Assembly: GCA_016844515.1 (NCBI GenBank)
Contig: JAERMP010000075.1
Span: 1-8,998 of the forward strand
Length of the DNA: 8,998 bases
Direction of reading: 5' to 3'
Origin: Thermoleophilia bacterium
GTDB lineage: Bacteria > Actinomycetota > Thermoleophilia > Gaiellales > Gaiellaceae
In this document: positions 1-6,397 of the stretch, one piece after another
How positions within the stretch are numbered: position 1 is the stretch's first letter
Layout: each line of letters opens with the position of its first letter
The notes under the pieces: model-generated
Told to the model about the DNA's origin: nothing
Databases searched by the model: none
Seen by the model: the letters and a program-made list of their open reading frames with translations, nothing else
Position numbers and translations under genes: made by a program

Positions 1-125
1 CGCTCGTAGTAGACGGGCGGGTCGCCGTCGAACCGCACGAAGAACGAGAGCTCCCACGCGACGGCGATCAGCGCTGCGTCGACGACGACCTGCCAGAGCC
101 TGTGTCTGTTGACGGGAGATCTCAC
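1..125 (-). CDS. CapD/FlaA1-like nucleotide-sugar dehydratase/epimerase, N-terminal fragment
   Basis: Only the first 41 codons are inside the window; the gene runs off the left edge. Read on the minus strand from a GTG at 125-123, the translation contains RHRLWQVVVDAALIAVAW followed by LSFFVRFDG and PPVYYE. This is the typical opening of membrane-anchored CapD/FlaA1/WbpM-type proteins: a basic N-terminus, then the first membrane helix with Asp at its start, and an F-x-x-RFDG segment. Members of that family are UDP-N-acetylglucosamine 4,6-dehydratases or epimerases for surface polysaccharides, with the catalytic Rossmann domain further downstream (not visible here). The start lies two bases after the stop of the upstream aminotransferase, so the two are very probably co-transcribed. 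No good ribosome binding site is seen, and the frame stays open further upstream, so a start inside the aminotransferase gene is possible. Family call is from the N-terminus only. Confidence 0.72.
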   Translation of the reverse strand, partial: MRSPVNRHRLWQVVVDAALIAVAWELSFFVRFDGDPPVYYE

Positions 126-127
126 GA

Positions 128-1213
128 TCAGGCCGGGACGCCGACGGCCGTGCGCACAGCCTCGACGACGCGCTCCTGCACGTCGGAACCGATGCAGCCC
201 CACATCGGCAGAGCAAGGTTCTCGGCAGCCATCCGCTCGGTCTCGGGAAGCGAGCCGCGCTCGTATCCGAGGAATGCGAGCGCCGGCTGAAGGTGAAGCG
301 GCGTCACGTAGTACGACGCGGATGCGATGCCGGCCTCGGCAAGCGCCGGCGCGATCTCACCACGACGCGAGGACCGGACGACGTACATGTGGTAGACGTG
401 GCCGGGCTCGTCCGTGGGTAGCTCGACCGCCTCGCCGAGGCCTAGCTCCGCATACCGGGCCGCCGCCTCGCGTCGGGACGCGTTCCAGCCGGTGAGGCGA
501 GGCAGGAAGACGCGCAACATGGCAGCCTGAACGGCGTCGAGACGGGAGTTCGTCCCGACGAGCTCGAAGGTGGTCTTGTCACGCGATCCGTGGAAGCGGA
601 GCATCCTCACGCGCTCGGCGACACCGTCGTCGAGACACGTCACGAGCCCGCCGTCGCCCAAAGCGAAGAGGTTCTTGGTCGGGAAGAAGCTGAACGTCGA
701 GCAGATACCGGTGGTGGCCACGCCTTCGGCCCCGAACGCCTGCGCGGCATCCTCGATCACCGGGAGCCCGAGCGCCGAGAGCTCCTCCAGCGGGGCCGGC
801 CGGCCGAAGAGGTGAACGGCCATGATCGCCTTGGTTCGAGGAGTGATCCGCGCTGCGACGTCCTCCGGATCGAGGTTGAGCGTGACGGGGTCGATGTCGG
901 CGAACACCGGTGTCGCGCCCGCACGAGCGATCGCCTCAGCCGTGGCGTAGAAGGTGAACGCCGGGCAGATCACCTCGTCGCCGCGCCCGATCTCGAGAGC
1001 CTCCAGCGCGATGACGAGCGCGTCGGTTCCGTTCGCAACGCCGATTGCATGCGGAACGCCGAGGAACGCAGCGGCCTCCCGCTCGAACGCCTCCACCTCC
1101 GGTCCGAAGATGAAGCGACCGGACTCTAGAACGGCAGAGAAGCGCGCCTCGAGCTCGGGGATCAGCGGCGCGTACTGCGCCTTGACGTCGACGAGAGGAA
1201 TCTGCTGAATCAC
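128..1213 (-). CDS. DegT/DnrJ/EryC1/StrS family aminotransferase (sugar-nucleotide aminotransferase)
   Basis: This 361-residue protein has the normal length for PLP-dependent sugar aminotransferases. It opens with IPLVDVKAQYAPL, the usual start of this family. It has NGTDAL at 61-66 (phosphate-binding loop), CPAFTFYATAEAI at 83-95, the VIEDAAQAFGA segment at 152-162 with Asp155 expected to contact the PLP ring nitrogen, and FSFFPTKNL at 174-182, where Lys180 is the predicted Schiff-base lysine followed by GDGG. Family members transfer an amino group from glutamate to a keto-sugar nucleotide. Because the next gene looks CapD-like, a UDP-4-keto-6-deoxy sugar is a reasonable substrate, but that is inference. 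The start is GTG at 1213-1211. A GGAG at 1230-1227 is 13 bases away, rather far, whereas a TACACT hexamer ends only 6 bases before the GTG, so a leaderless message is plausible. The product could equally be a 3-aminotransferase; substrate cannot be read from sequence. Confidence 0.93.
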   Translation of the reverse strand: MIQQIPLVDVKAQYAPLIPELEARFSAVLESGRFIFGPEVEAFEREAAAFLGVPHAIGVANGTDALVIALEALEIGRGDEVICPAFTFYATAEAIARAGATPVFADIDPVTLNLDPEDVAARITPRTKAIMAVHLFGRPAPLEELSALGLPVIEDAAQAFGAEGVATTGICSTFSFFPTKNLFALGDGGLVTCLDDGVAERVRMLRFHGSRDKTTFELVGTNSRLDAVQAAMLRVFLPRLTGWNASRREAAARYAELGLGEAVELPTDEPGHVYHMYVVRSSRRGEIAPALAEAGIASASYYVTPLHLQPALAFLGYERGSLPETERMAAENLALPMWGCIGSDVQERVVEAVRTAVGVPA

Positions 1214-1219
1214 GGGGCG

Positions 1220-1247
1220 AGTGTAGCTCCGGGGTCAGGTCTTGCAA
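1220..1247 (-). promoter_or_regulatory. Candidate promoter of the aminotransferase gene (leaderless type)
   Basis: On the minus strand TTGCAA (1247-1242) lies 16 bases before TACACT (1225-1220), which fits the TAnnnT -10 pattern of actinobacteria. The GTG start follows after 6 bases, so transcription could begin at or next to the start codon. The -35-like box lies inside one arm of the palindromic element at 1230-1288. Predicted by eye only. Confidence 0.3.
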
Positions 1248-1288
1248 TCCGACACAGGGCCGGTGTCGGATTGCAAGACCTGACCCCG
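1230..1288. repeat. Large palindrome, REP-like element
   Basis: Two 26-base arms (1230-1255 and 1263-1288) are perfect reverse complements around a 7-base centre (AGGGCCG, 1256-1262). The left arm contains GGGGTCAGGTCTTGCAAT. It fills most of the 86-base gap between the dedA-like gene and the aminotransferase gene, and no protein gene uses it. From memory, palindromes carrying GGGGTCAGGTCTTG-type ends recur in many bacterial genomes and accompany REP-associated tyrosine (Y1, IS200-like) transposases; that link is not shown in this window, where only one copy and no transposase occur. It could also fold as an RNA hairpin and affect transcription between the genes, but there is no T tract typical of an intrinsic terminator. 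The structure is certain; the element type is inference. Confidence 0.85.
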
Positions 1289-1299
1289 TTCCATCTGCC

Positions 1300-1992
1300 T
1301 CAGCCGTCGGGCAACTCCTCGGCGAGGCGCCTCCGGCGCCGTCGCAGATACCGAACGCCGAGCCAGACGGCTGCCACGCCGATGGCCGCGGCGACGACGT
1401 ACTCGACATACCTGAAGGCGTGGTGGAAGTCCTCCCAGCTCTCGCCCACCGCGTACCCGATGCCGGCAAAGGCGAAGCACCAGATCGCCGAGCCGGCCAA
1501 GGTGAGCAGCGTGTAGCGGACGAATGGCGTCTCCATCACGCCCGCGGGGATCGAGACGAACGAGCGCACGACGGGCGTCAACCGTCCGAGAAAAACGGCC
1601 CAGTCCTCCCACTTCTCGAACCAGCGCTCGGCGCGGTCGAGCTTCTCCGTGTCCAGATGGAGCCAGCGACCGTGACGTTCGACGTACGGCCGCCCGCCGT
1701 ACAGCCCGATCGCCCAGCCACCCATGGCGCCGAGCGTGTACCCGATGGTCCCCGCCAGCGCCATCGCGACGTAAGCAGTGAGTCCGCTGTCGATCGTCTG
1801 CCCGAAGAGCACAACGTCCTGTCCGGCAAACGCCCCGGCCGCCACCGCGCCCGCGTACACCATCACGACCTCGCTCGCGGCGGGAAAGACGGCGTCGATG
1901 AACATGAGAAGGAAGACCGCATACAGGCCGTGGTCGCCGATCACCGAGGTGATGGCGTCGGTGATCCCGCTGAGGATCGAGGCGGCGAGCAC
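1300..1992 (-). CDS. DedA family (VTT/SNARE-associated) integral membrane protein
   Basis: This 230-residue protein matches the DedA/VTT-domain layout. A first amphipathic/membrane segment (about 16-33) is followed by FPAASEVVMVYAGAVAAG (36-53) with Glu41, then GTIGYTLGAMGGWAIGLYGG (81-100), a soluble stretch with ERWFEKW, the family hallmark FLGRLTPVVRSFVSIPAG (134-151) with Arg137 and Arg143, and C-terminal helices (about 160-182 and 198-215) ending in an Arg-rich tail. In E. coli YqjA the corresponding Glu and two Arg residues are needed for function. Bacterial DedA proteins act in the cytoplasmic membrane and are linked to lipid-carrier (undecaprenyl phosphate) recycling, membrane-potential homeostasis and drug tolerance; the specific substrate here is unknown. 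The start chosen is GTG at 1992-1990. It lacks an obvious ribosome binding site, but TACAGT sits 7 bases upstream, suggesting a leaderless message. It lies 31 bases after the preceding gene's stop. Confidence 0.93.
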   Translation of the reverse strand: MLAASILSGITDAITSVIGDHGLYAVFLLMFIDAVFPAASEVVMVYAGAVAAGAFAGQDVVLFGQTIDSGLTAYVAMALAGTIGYTLGAMGGWAIGLYGGRPYVERHGRWLHLDTEKLDRAERWFEKWEDWAVFLGRLTPVVRSFVSIPAGVMETPFVRYTLLTLAGSAIWCFAFAGIGYAVGESWEDFHHAFRYVEYVVAAAIGVAAVWLGVRYLRRRRRRLAEELPDG

Positions 1993-1999
1993 GGCGAGG

Positions 2000-2005
2000 A
2001 CTGTA
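2000..2005 (-). promoter_or_regulatory. Candidate -10 box for a leaderless dedA-like transcript
   Basis: TACAGT (2005-2000 on the minus strand) fits TAnnnT and is followed by 7 bases and then the GTG start at 1992. No Shine-Dalgarno sequence is present between them and no convincing -35 box precedes it, which is common for actinobacterial leaderless promoters. This would let the dedA-like gene be transcribed apart from the gene upstream. Confidence 0.3.
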
Positions 2006-2023
2006 CTTAGGGCGTTGGCCGAC

Positions 2024-3844
2024 CTACGCCGCGCGGCGTACGGTCAGCAGTTGCTCGAGGGCCACGACGCCAAGCTCATTCGTGGCCGTGACTCGAACGA
2101 CGTAGCGACCCCCGAACACGAGCTTGCCCCAGTTCGCGCGCCCGTCCCACGGCACTGCCTGCGCACCCGGTTCGAGACGCTGGTTCGCGACGGTGCGAAC
2201 GAGGATCCCCTCACCCGTTTCAACCGTGACCTTCACTCGTGCGGCGCGCGCCTGCGTCCAGCGAATCGTCGCAGTGCGACCTCCGTTCTTCGGAAGCACG
2301 AGTCGCGCCGGCTCGATCTTCAGGAAGCCGAGCGTCGAGTTAACGGCAAAGCGGCGCGTGGCCGTCGAGCTCAGTCCCTGGTCGTCGGTCGACGTGATCG
2401 TGAGCGTCCAGCGACCCTCGGCAGGCGGTAATGGCTCGGTGGGCTCCGGTGGCGGCTCGCCCTCGGGAGGCGGTGGCGGGGGAGGCGGTACCGGTGGGAA
2501 GGCGACGTCGTACGTTCCGGGCTCACGCCCACCGGACTCCTGTGCTGCCACCGTGCCGTCCGGTGCGGTGAGCGTGACGGTGACCGTGGATGGGCGAACG
2601 ACCTTGAACGAGAGCGCCTGTTCTTCGGCGATACCGTCGCCGTTCGGCGAAACGACGGCCTCGGCGGGCGGCGGCGCGTACACCCCGTAGTACTGGAGCA
2701 TGAGCGCAGTCGAGATCGCGCGCTCCTTGCCGTCGGAAGGCGAGTTCAGAACCGTGCCCTCGAAGGCGAGCGTCGACGACCCCCCGCCGTCGAGCGCCAT
2801 TCCACGCACGGCTCCGAGGCGCACCAGGGTCTGGGCGAGCTCGAAGTTCGTCATCCCGACCGAGTAGCCCGGCTGACGCCCGTCGGTCGTGACGAGAAGA
2901 ACGCCTCCGTCGGCGCGCTGCCCCACGGCGCTGCGCGGGCCTCGAGGGACGAGTTGGGAAGTGGTGAACGCCTCGTTGGATCGATACACGGGTGCACCGT
3001 CGCGGACGAGCACAGGCCCACCCCCGATCGCGTCCGAAACGGTCGACCAGTCGGGCTGGAGGATGAGCCGAAGCGTCACGGTCGTCCCCGGCTGCGCCTC
3101 AGCCTGAAGCTTGGCAGCAGCGTTCCCGCGAGCGACCAAGACGGCCGTCCCCGGCCCGATCGTAACGGGGCTGTTCTGCGACGTCGCCGCAACCGGCACT
3201 ACGAGGTCGGCATTCGGGGTCGCCAACGGGAACGGTGCGAGCACCACGACGAACGCCCCAGCGATCCGCGGTGTGGCAGGACCCCAATCCGTTGTGAAGA
3301 GCGAGATCCCATTCGTCCCCGGGGCCTTGTTGAGAAAGTTCAGTGAGCGACGCTGCCCAGTTCCACGCCAGGTCCCAAGGAACCGGATCTTGCGCACATC
3401 GAGCAGGCCGTCGAGCGTGACGCCAGCGCTCGAGCGCGACGAGCTCGGCGGCGTGGCGAGCACGCCGTCGCGCAGCAGGATCCCACTCGGACGCCCGTCC
3501 GCAAGGGAGAAGTAATCCCCGTTGACGCCGACCGTCGTCGCCTGCGTCGAGAGTCGCCGTTGCATCGCCGAAACGGTCTCGCGCAGGACGACGGACTCGT
3601 TCGAGAGCACCGGTCGAAGCCTGTACAGGCCGACAGGTCTCGGTCCTCGGACGATGTGAAGCGCCACGGGCCCGTGCGGCGTGAACTCGACGCCGGTTTC
3701 GTACGTCACTCCGGGAAGAAGCTGCGTCCCTTGGGCGGCGGCCACCGATGACGGCACGCTGGCAGCGAGGGCGGCGCAGAAAGCAACAACGATCAGGCGA
3801 CGAGGCACGGCCCGGTCGAGGGTACCCGAACCGTTTCGGGCCAA
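2024..3844 (-). CDS. Secreted NAGPA-domain phosphodiester glycosidase-like protein with Ig-like C-terminal modules
   Basis: The 606 residues show a signal peptide (PRRLIVVAFCAALAASV, cleavage near SVAAA at 34-38) and then a NAGPA-type domain at about 95-388. Landmarks are VNGDYFS (107-113), GGGPVLVRDG (274-283), GPRSAVGQ (302-309), LLVTTDGRQPGYS (316-328) and ALDGGGSSTLA (350-360), the last being the classic signature. NAGPA-family enzymes hydrolyse sugar 1-phosphodiesters (human uncovering enzyme; bacterial exopolysaccharide-associated homologues). After VVSPNGDGIAEE (397-408), a motif common before FlgD/CHU_C-like Ig folds, comes one beta-domain, a Pro-rich linker (450-474) and a final FlgD-like Ig domain (about 507-603, with PWDGRANWGKLVFGGRY). 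The protein is probably exported and cell-surface attached or released. The start is uncertain: TTG at 3844 has TAAGG 7 bases upstream, while GTG at 3808-3806 gives a shorter, more usual signal peptide. Substrate is unknown; the neighbouring amino-sugar genes suggest a surface glycan. Confidence 0.88.
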   Translation of the reverse strand: MARNGSGTLDRAVPRRLIVVAFCAALAASVPSSVAAAQGTQLLPGVTYETGVEFTPHGPVALHIVRGPRPVGLYRLRPVLSNESVVLRETVSAMQRRLSTQATTVGVNGDYFSLADGRPSGILLRDGVLATPPSSSRSSAGVTLDGLLDVRKIRFLGTWRGTGQRRSLNFLNKAPGTNGISLFTTDWGPATPRIAGAFVVVLAPFPLATPNADLVVPVAATSQNSPVTIGPGTAVLVARGNAAAKLQAEAQPGTTVTLRLILQPDWSTVSDAIGGGPVLVRDGAPVYRSNEAFTTSQLVPRGPRSAVGQRADGGVLLVTTDGRQPGYSVGMTNFELAQTLVRLGAVRGMALDGGGSSTLAFEGTVLNSPSDGKERAISTALMLQYYGVYAPPPAEAVVSPNGDGIAEEQALSFKVVRPSTVTVTLTAPDGTVAAQESGGREPGTYDVAFPPVPPPPPPPPEGEPPPEPTEPLPPAEGRWTLTITSTDDQGLSSTATRRFAVNSTLGFLKIEPARLVLPKNGGRTATIRWTQARAARVKVTVETGEGILVRTVANQRLEPGAQAVPWDGRANWGKLVFGGRYVVRVTATNELGVVALEQLLTVRRAA

Positions 3845-3889
3845 ATGCAGGCCTTACACCATTCGAACACGGGTCCGTCCAGGATCACC

Positions 3890-3918
3890 TTGACCTTTGC
3901 GGCAATCGGTGCAAGGCT
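3890..3918 (+). promoter_or_regulatory. Possible promoter for the plus-strand secreted pair
   Basis: The 114-base divergent gap holds TTGACC (3890-3895) and, after 17 bases, AAGGCT (3913-3918), a weak match to TAnnnT. The position, about 40 bases before the ribosome binding site, is sensible. No equally clear promoter was found for the divergent minus-strand gene. Weak, by-eye call. Confidence 0.25.
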
Positions 3919-3945
3919 CACGCCGGCGAGGGGACCGCGGTTCTT

Positions 3946-3951
3946 AGGAGG
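3946..3951 (+). promoter_or_regulatory. Ribosome binding site that fixes the start at 3959
   Basis: A full AGGAGG lies 7 bases before ATG 3959-3961 (a second ATG follows directly). The frame remains open for 38 more codons upstream, to 3845, but that upstream part has no signal-peptide character, so the start at 3959 is preferred. Confidence 0.85.
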
Positions 3952-3958
3952 CACGAGG

Positions 3959-4879
3959 ATGATGAGGCGTCTTTGGCTTACGGTCGCTGTGCTCGCCGCC
4001 GTGGCTGCACTCGCGATCGTCTCGTTCGCGTCTGCGACGCAGCAAGTCGGAAGCGGAACGGCCACGATCACCGGCTCCGGGACGAACTGGAATCTGACCA
4101 TTGCGAACACCGGCTCGGAGGCGATCAAGTGCTGGCGATACACCTTCCCGCCTGGTATCCAGGCCACGGGTATCAAGACCCCGCCGGCCGGCTGGCAGGT
4201 TGGCGGAAACAAGCCCCCGCCGGCTCCGATCCTCGGCGGTCGTAGTGACGCCGGAATCGCGCCCAACGGCAAAGCGACGTTCGGCTTCACGACAACACGG
4301 GCCTTCGACACGGGCCGCCGGCTCGCCGGTCTCACACTCGACCCGCCGGGCATAGCCGCAGGTTCGACGGATTGCATCTCCGACTTCAACATGCCGGTCG
4401 ACTACGGATCGACACCTCCGCCGCCCAAGCCGAAGCCGAGGTGCAAATGCAAGTCGCTCAAGATCACGGACACGACCATCAGTCGATTCCCGTTCGACCT
4501 GGCGATCAATCTGAGCTGGAGCCTCGCCTGCACGCCCGCGGGCGGCGGGAAGTGCGAGGGCAAGATCCGGGTCGTGGCGCCGACGAAGAAGTTCGCCATC
4601 AGGATGGTTCCGAAGGACGGCACGGTCTTCTGCAAAGGAACGTGCAAGGCGCTGAACGACGGAAAGAGCACCGTACGTATGGACTTCGGCGCACCCTTCT
4701 CCGACAAGGGTGAGACCTTCCGCTTCAAGCTGAGGAAGTTCTGCAAGCGTGGGCTCGTGTTTGTCCCCGCCGGCACGCAGACGACGACCATCGCTTTCGA
4801 TGAAGACGGCAAGCTCGACAGAGTCCAGAGCGACCTGAACGCAAACGGAAAGCCCGACGGCGACGAGAAGAAGGGGTAG
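3959..4879 (+). CDS. Secreted Cys-rich protein with EF-hand-like C-terminal loop, unknown function
   Basis: I do not recognise a named family. The 306-residue protein starts with MMRRLWLTVAVLAAVAALAIV and a likely signal-peptidase site after SFASA (22-26). Residues 32-150 look like an all-beta module (GSGTATITGSGTNWNLTIAN, then a CWRYTFPPG stretch, PPAGWQVGG, and APNGKATFGFTT), a pattern reminiscent of carbohydrate-binding or Ig-like folds, though I cannot assign one. A PPPPKPKP linker (153-160) leads to a Cys-rich second module (162-280) with CKC, CTPAGGGKC, FCKGTC and FC; nine cysteines occur in all (58, 139, 162, 164, 191, 199, 225, 229, 262). The tail has DEDGKLD (281-287) and DLNANGKPDGDE (292-303), which matches an EF-hand loop at positions 1, 3, 5, 6, 9 and 12, so calcium binding is plausible. 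It is probably exported. The next gene follows after 12 bases, suggesting a two-gene unit. Confidence 0.85.
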   Translation: MMRRLWLTVAVLAAVAALAIVSFASATQQVGSGTATITGSGTNWNLTIANTGSEAIKCWRYTFPPGIQATGIKTPPAGWQVGGNKPPPAPILGGRSDAGIAPNGKATFGFTTTRAFDTGRRLAGLTLDPPGIAAGSTDCISDFNMPVDYGSTPPPPKPKPRCKCKSLKITDTTISRFPFDLAINLSWSLACTPAGGGKCEGKIRVVAPTKKFAIRMVPKDGTVFCKGTCKALNDGKSTVRMDFGAPFSDKGETFRFKLRKFCKRGLVFVPAGTQTTTIAFDEDGKLDRVQSDLNANGKPDGDEKKG

Positions 4880-4891
4880 AGCGGAGGCGCC

Positions 4892-6391
4892 ATGCCCGTA
4901 ACGAGATGGGGCGCTGCGGCTGCGGTCGTCGCCGTTTCGGCGTTGGTCATCGGCTCCGTGCCTGGTGGGAAAGGCAGCGCGGCCGTTGCGGCTGGTCCGG
5001 TAACGATCAAGACCTTCAACCTGGGCCCGGAGTTCAAGGCGCCGTGGCAGGTGCATTGGATCGCCAAGGGGACTGATGACGGGGCGATTGCCTTCACCGA
5101 CCGTTCCGGGAACGCGGTCGGCGCCCTCGATCCGACCTCCGGCAACACTCAAAGATTCCCGCTGAACGTCATCACGAGCCCGAACCCCATCGTTGGGATC
5201 GACGCCACGAAGTTCGCAGTCGCGGGAACCGGTGGGGTCGCGATCTTCGACCGAAGCGGAACCGGGACGATCAGGGAGCTCCAAATGGCTGGCACGCGAA
5301 ACACCGTGCTCGCGTTGGGACCGGACAACAAGCTCTTCGTTGCCGACGCCCAGAACAACGACATCCGAATCATCAAGGCGCCCTATTCCGGCCCCGCCGA
5401 TATCACGAAGTTCCCACTGCCACCTGTATGCCGAGGTCCGACGGGCCTCATCCCCGGAGCCTCGGGGTTCACCGTCCTCTGCGGTCAGACGAACAACCTC
5501 GTCGATCTCAGCTTCACTGGGAACCTCCTCCAGACGGTGTCTCTGGCGCTTGCGAACATGGGTGCGCAGGAGCCGCGCCCGTCGCCGAACGGCTTCGTCT
5601 TCTCGGGCTTCAACTCCAATCGTGTGTTCTCGTTCTCGGCGAGCTACGCGAATAAGTTCAGGAGCTTTGCCTTCAGCGGTCCAGCCGTCCCTACCGTCGG
5701 CTACTTCAGCGACCCTCTCTTCTATCTGAAGATGGGAGCGGCCCAACGAGCGTTGTCATTCGGCAAGCGCCCGAAGACGGAGTTCTTCTTCAACTCGTTC
5801 ACCCCGAGCTACCGGGACGGCAGACTTTCGCTGGGATCGTTCCCGGCCGGCACCTCACGCTTCTTCTCCAACCTCAGCGGCAAGAATCTCGTCGGCTCGG
5901 CGATCGGGCCGGGTGGCTCGATCTTCCTCGCCGACGCGACGCCGGGGAAGCCGGCGCTTCACCGCGTGAGCTTCGCGGACCAGAAAGCCACGCGGACGCC
6001 CACGGGCTACCGCTACAAGGGTTATCGGCTGACCGCGGTCGTGCCTGAGTTCGTCCAGAGGATGGCGATGCCGTTCTTCGGCCCCGGGCCCCTTCCCAAG
6101 AGCACGCCGCCCAAGGAGGTGCAGGTCGGCATCGTCGGCACATCCTCGAGCCCGTGGAATCTGAAGACGACTTTCAGCGCCAACTTCGATCTGAAGGTCA
6201 CCGCCATTGGGAAACTCTCGGGAGGTGGGACCTACAAGGCCAAGGCGCAGAGCGCAGACACGGGCCCGTACACCCGCGTCATGCGGATCACGAACATCCG
6301 CGCGAACACGTCGCAGCTCTCGCTGGAGCTCCGCGGGAAGACGGAGGTCCCTGTCACGTTCCTCGTGAACGCGCAGGCGATTCGCGGCTGA
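4892..6391 (+). CDS. Secreted beta-propeller-like (NHL/virginiamycin B lyase-like fold) protein, unknown function
   Basis: This 499-residue protein has an N-terminal signal or anchor segment (GAAAAVVAVSALVIGSV, about 7-23; possible cleavage near AAVAA at 30-34). Residues about 40-350 contain repeating blade-like units, such as GAIAFTDRSGNAVGALDPTSG (64-84), GGVAIFDRSGTGTIREL (114-130), LGPDNKLFVADAQNNDIRII (142-161), SGFTVLCGQTNNLVDLSF (191-208), NGFVFSGFNSNRVFSFS (233-249) and GPGGSIFLADA (339-349). These resemble NHL/Vgb/SMP-30-type propellers, but the blades are divergent and I see no catalytic signature, so an enzymatic role should not be assumed. The C-terminal ~94 residues (from PPKEVQVGIVG) look like a separate beta-sandwich. 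GGAGG (4883-4887) lies 4 bases before the ATG, and the upstream gene ends 12 bases away, so the two are probably co-expressed and both exported. It ends 6 bases before the convergent mqnC stop. Confidence 0.85.
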   Translation: MPVTRWGAAAAVVAVSALVIGSVPGGKGSAAVAAGPVTIKTFNLGPEFKAPWQVHWIAKGTDDGAIAFTDRSGNAVGALDPTSGNTQRFPLNVITSPNPIVGIDATKFAVAGTGGVAIFDRSGTGTIRELQMAGTRNTVLALGPDNKLFVADAQNNDIRIIKAPYSGPADITKFPLPPVCRGPTGLIPGASGFTVLCGQTNNLVDLSFTGNLLQTVSLALANMGAQEPRPSPNGFVFSGFNSNRVFSFSASYANKFRSFAFSGPAVPTVGYFSDPLFYLKMGAAQRALSFGKRPKTEFFFNSFTPSYRDGRLSLGSFPAGTSRFFSNLSGKNLVGSAIGPGGSIFLADATPGKPALHRVSFADQKATRTPTGYRYKGYRLTAVVPEFVQRMAMPFFGPGPLPKSTPPKEVQVGIVGTSSSPWNLKTTFSANFDLKVTAIGKLSGGGTYKAKAQSADTGPYTRVMRITNIRANTSQLSLELRGKTEVPVTFLVNAQAIRG

Positions 6392-6397
6392 GGTTCC

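Noticed and set aside
1230..1288. The large palindrome as a Rho-independent terminator for the dedA-like gene
   Set aside because: The stem is much longer than usual and no T tract follows on either strand; a mobile REP-like origin fits better, although an effect on transcription remains possible.
1420..2010. Plus-strand open frame of 196 codons opposite the dedA-like gene
   Set aside because: Charged, repetitive shadow translation; the minus-strand reading shows clear DedA motifs.
2025..2040. 16-base palindrome TACGCCGCGCGGCGTA at the end of the glycosidase gene as a terminator
   Set aside because: The stem is only 6 bases if it folds with a 4-base loop, it overlaps the coding end and stop codon, and no T run follows; such GC palindromes are easily due to chance here.
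3845..3958. 38-codon N-terminal extension of the Cys-rich secreted protein
   Set aside because: A perfect AGGAGG and a normal signal peptide place the start at 3959; the extension would bury the signal peptide and runs right up to the divergent gene.
3944..5746. A 600-codon open frame on the minus strand across both secreted-protein genes
   Set aside because: Composition is Arg/Glu/Asp-rich and low-complexity, as expected from the antisense of GC-rich genes. There is no signal, domain or ribosome binding site, and the plus-strand genes beneath have strong ribosome binding sites and signal peptides.
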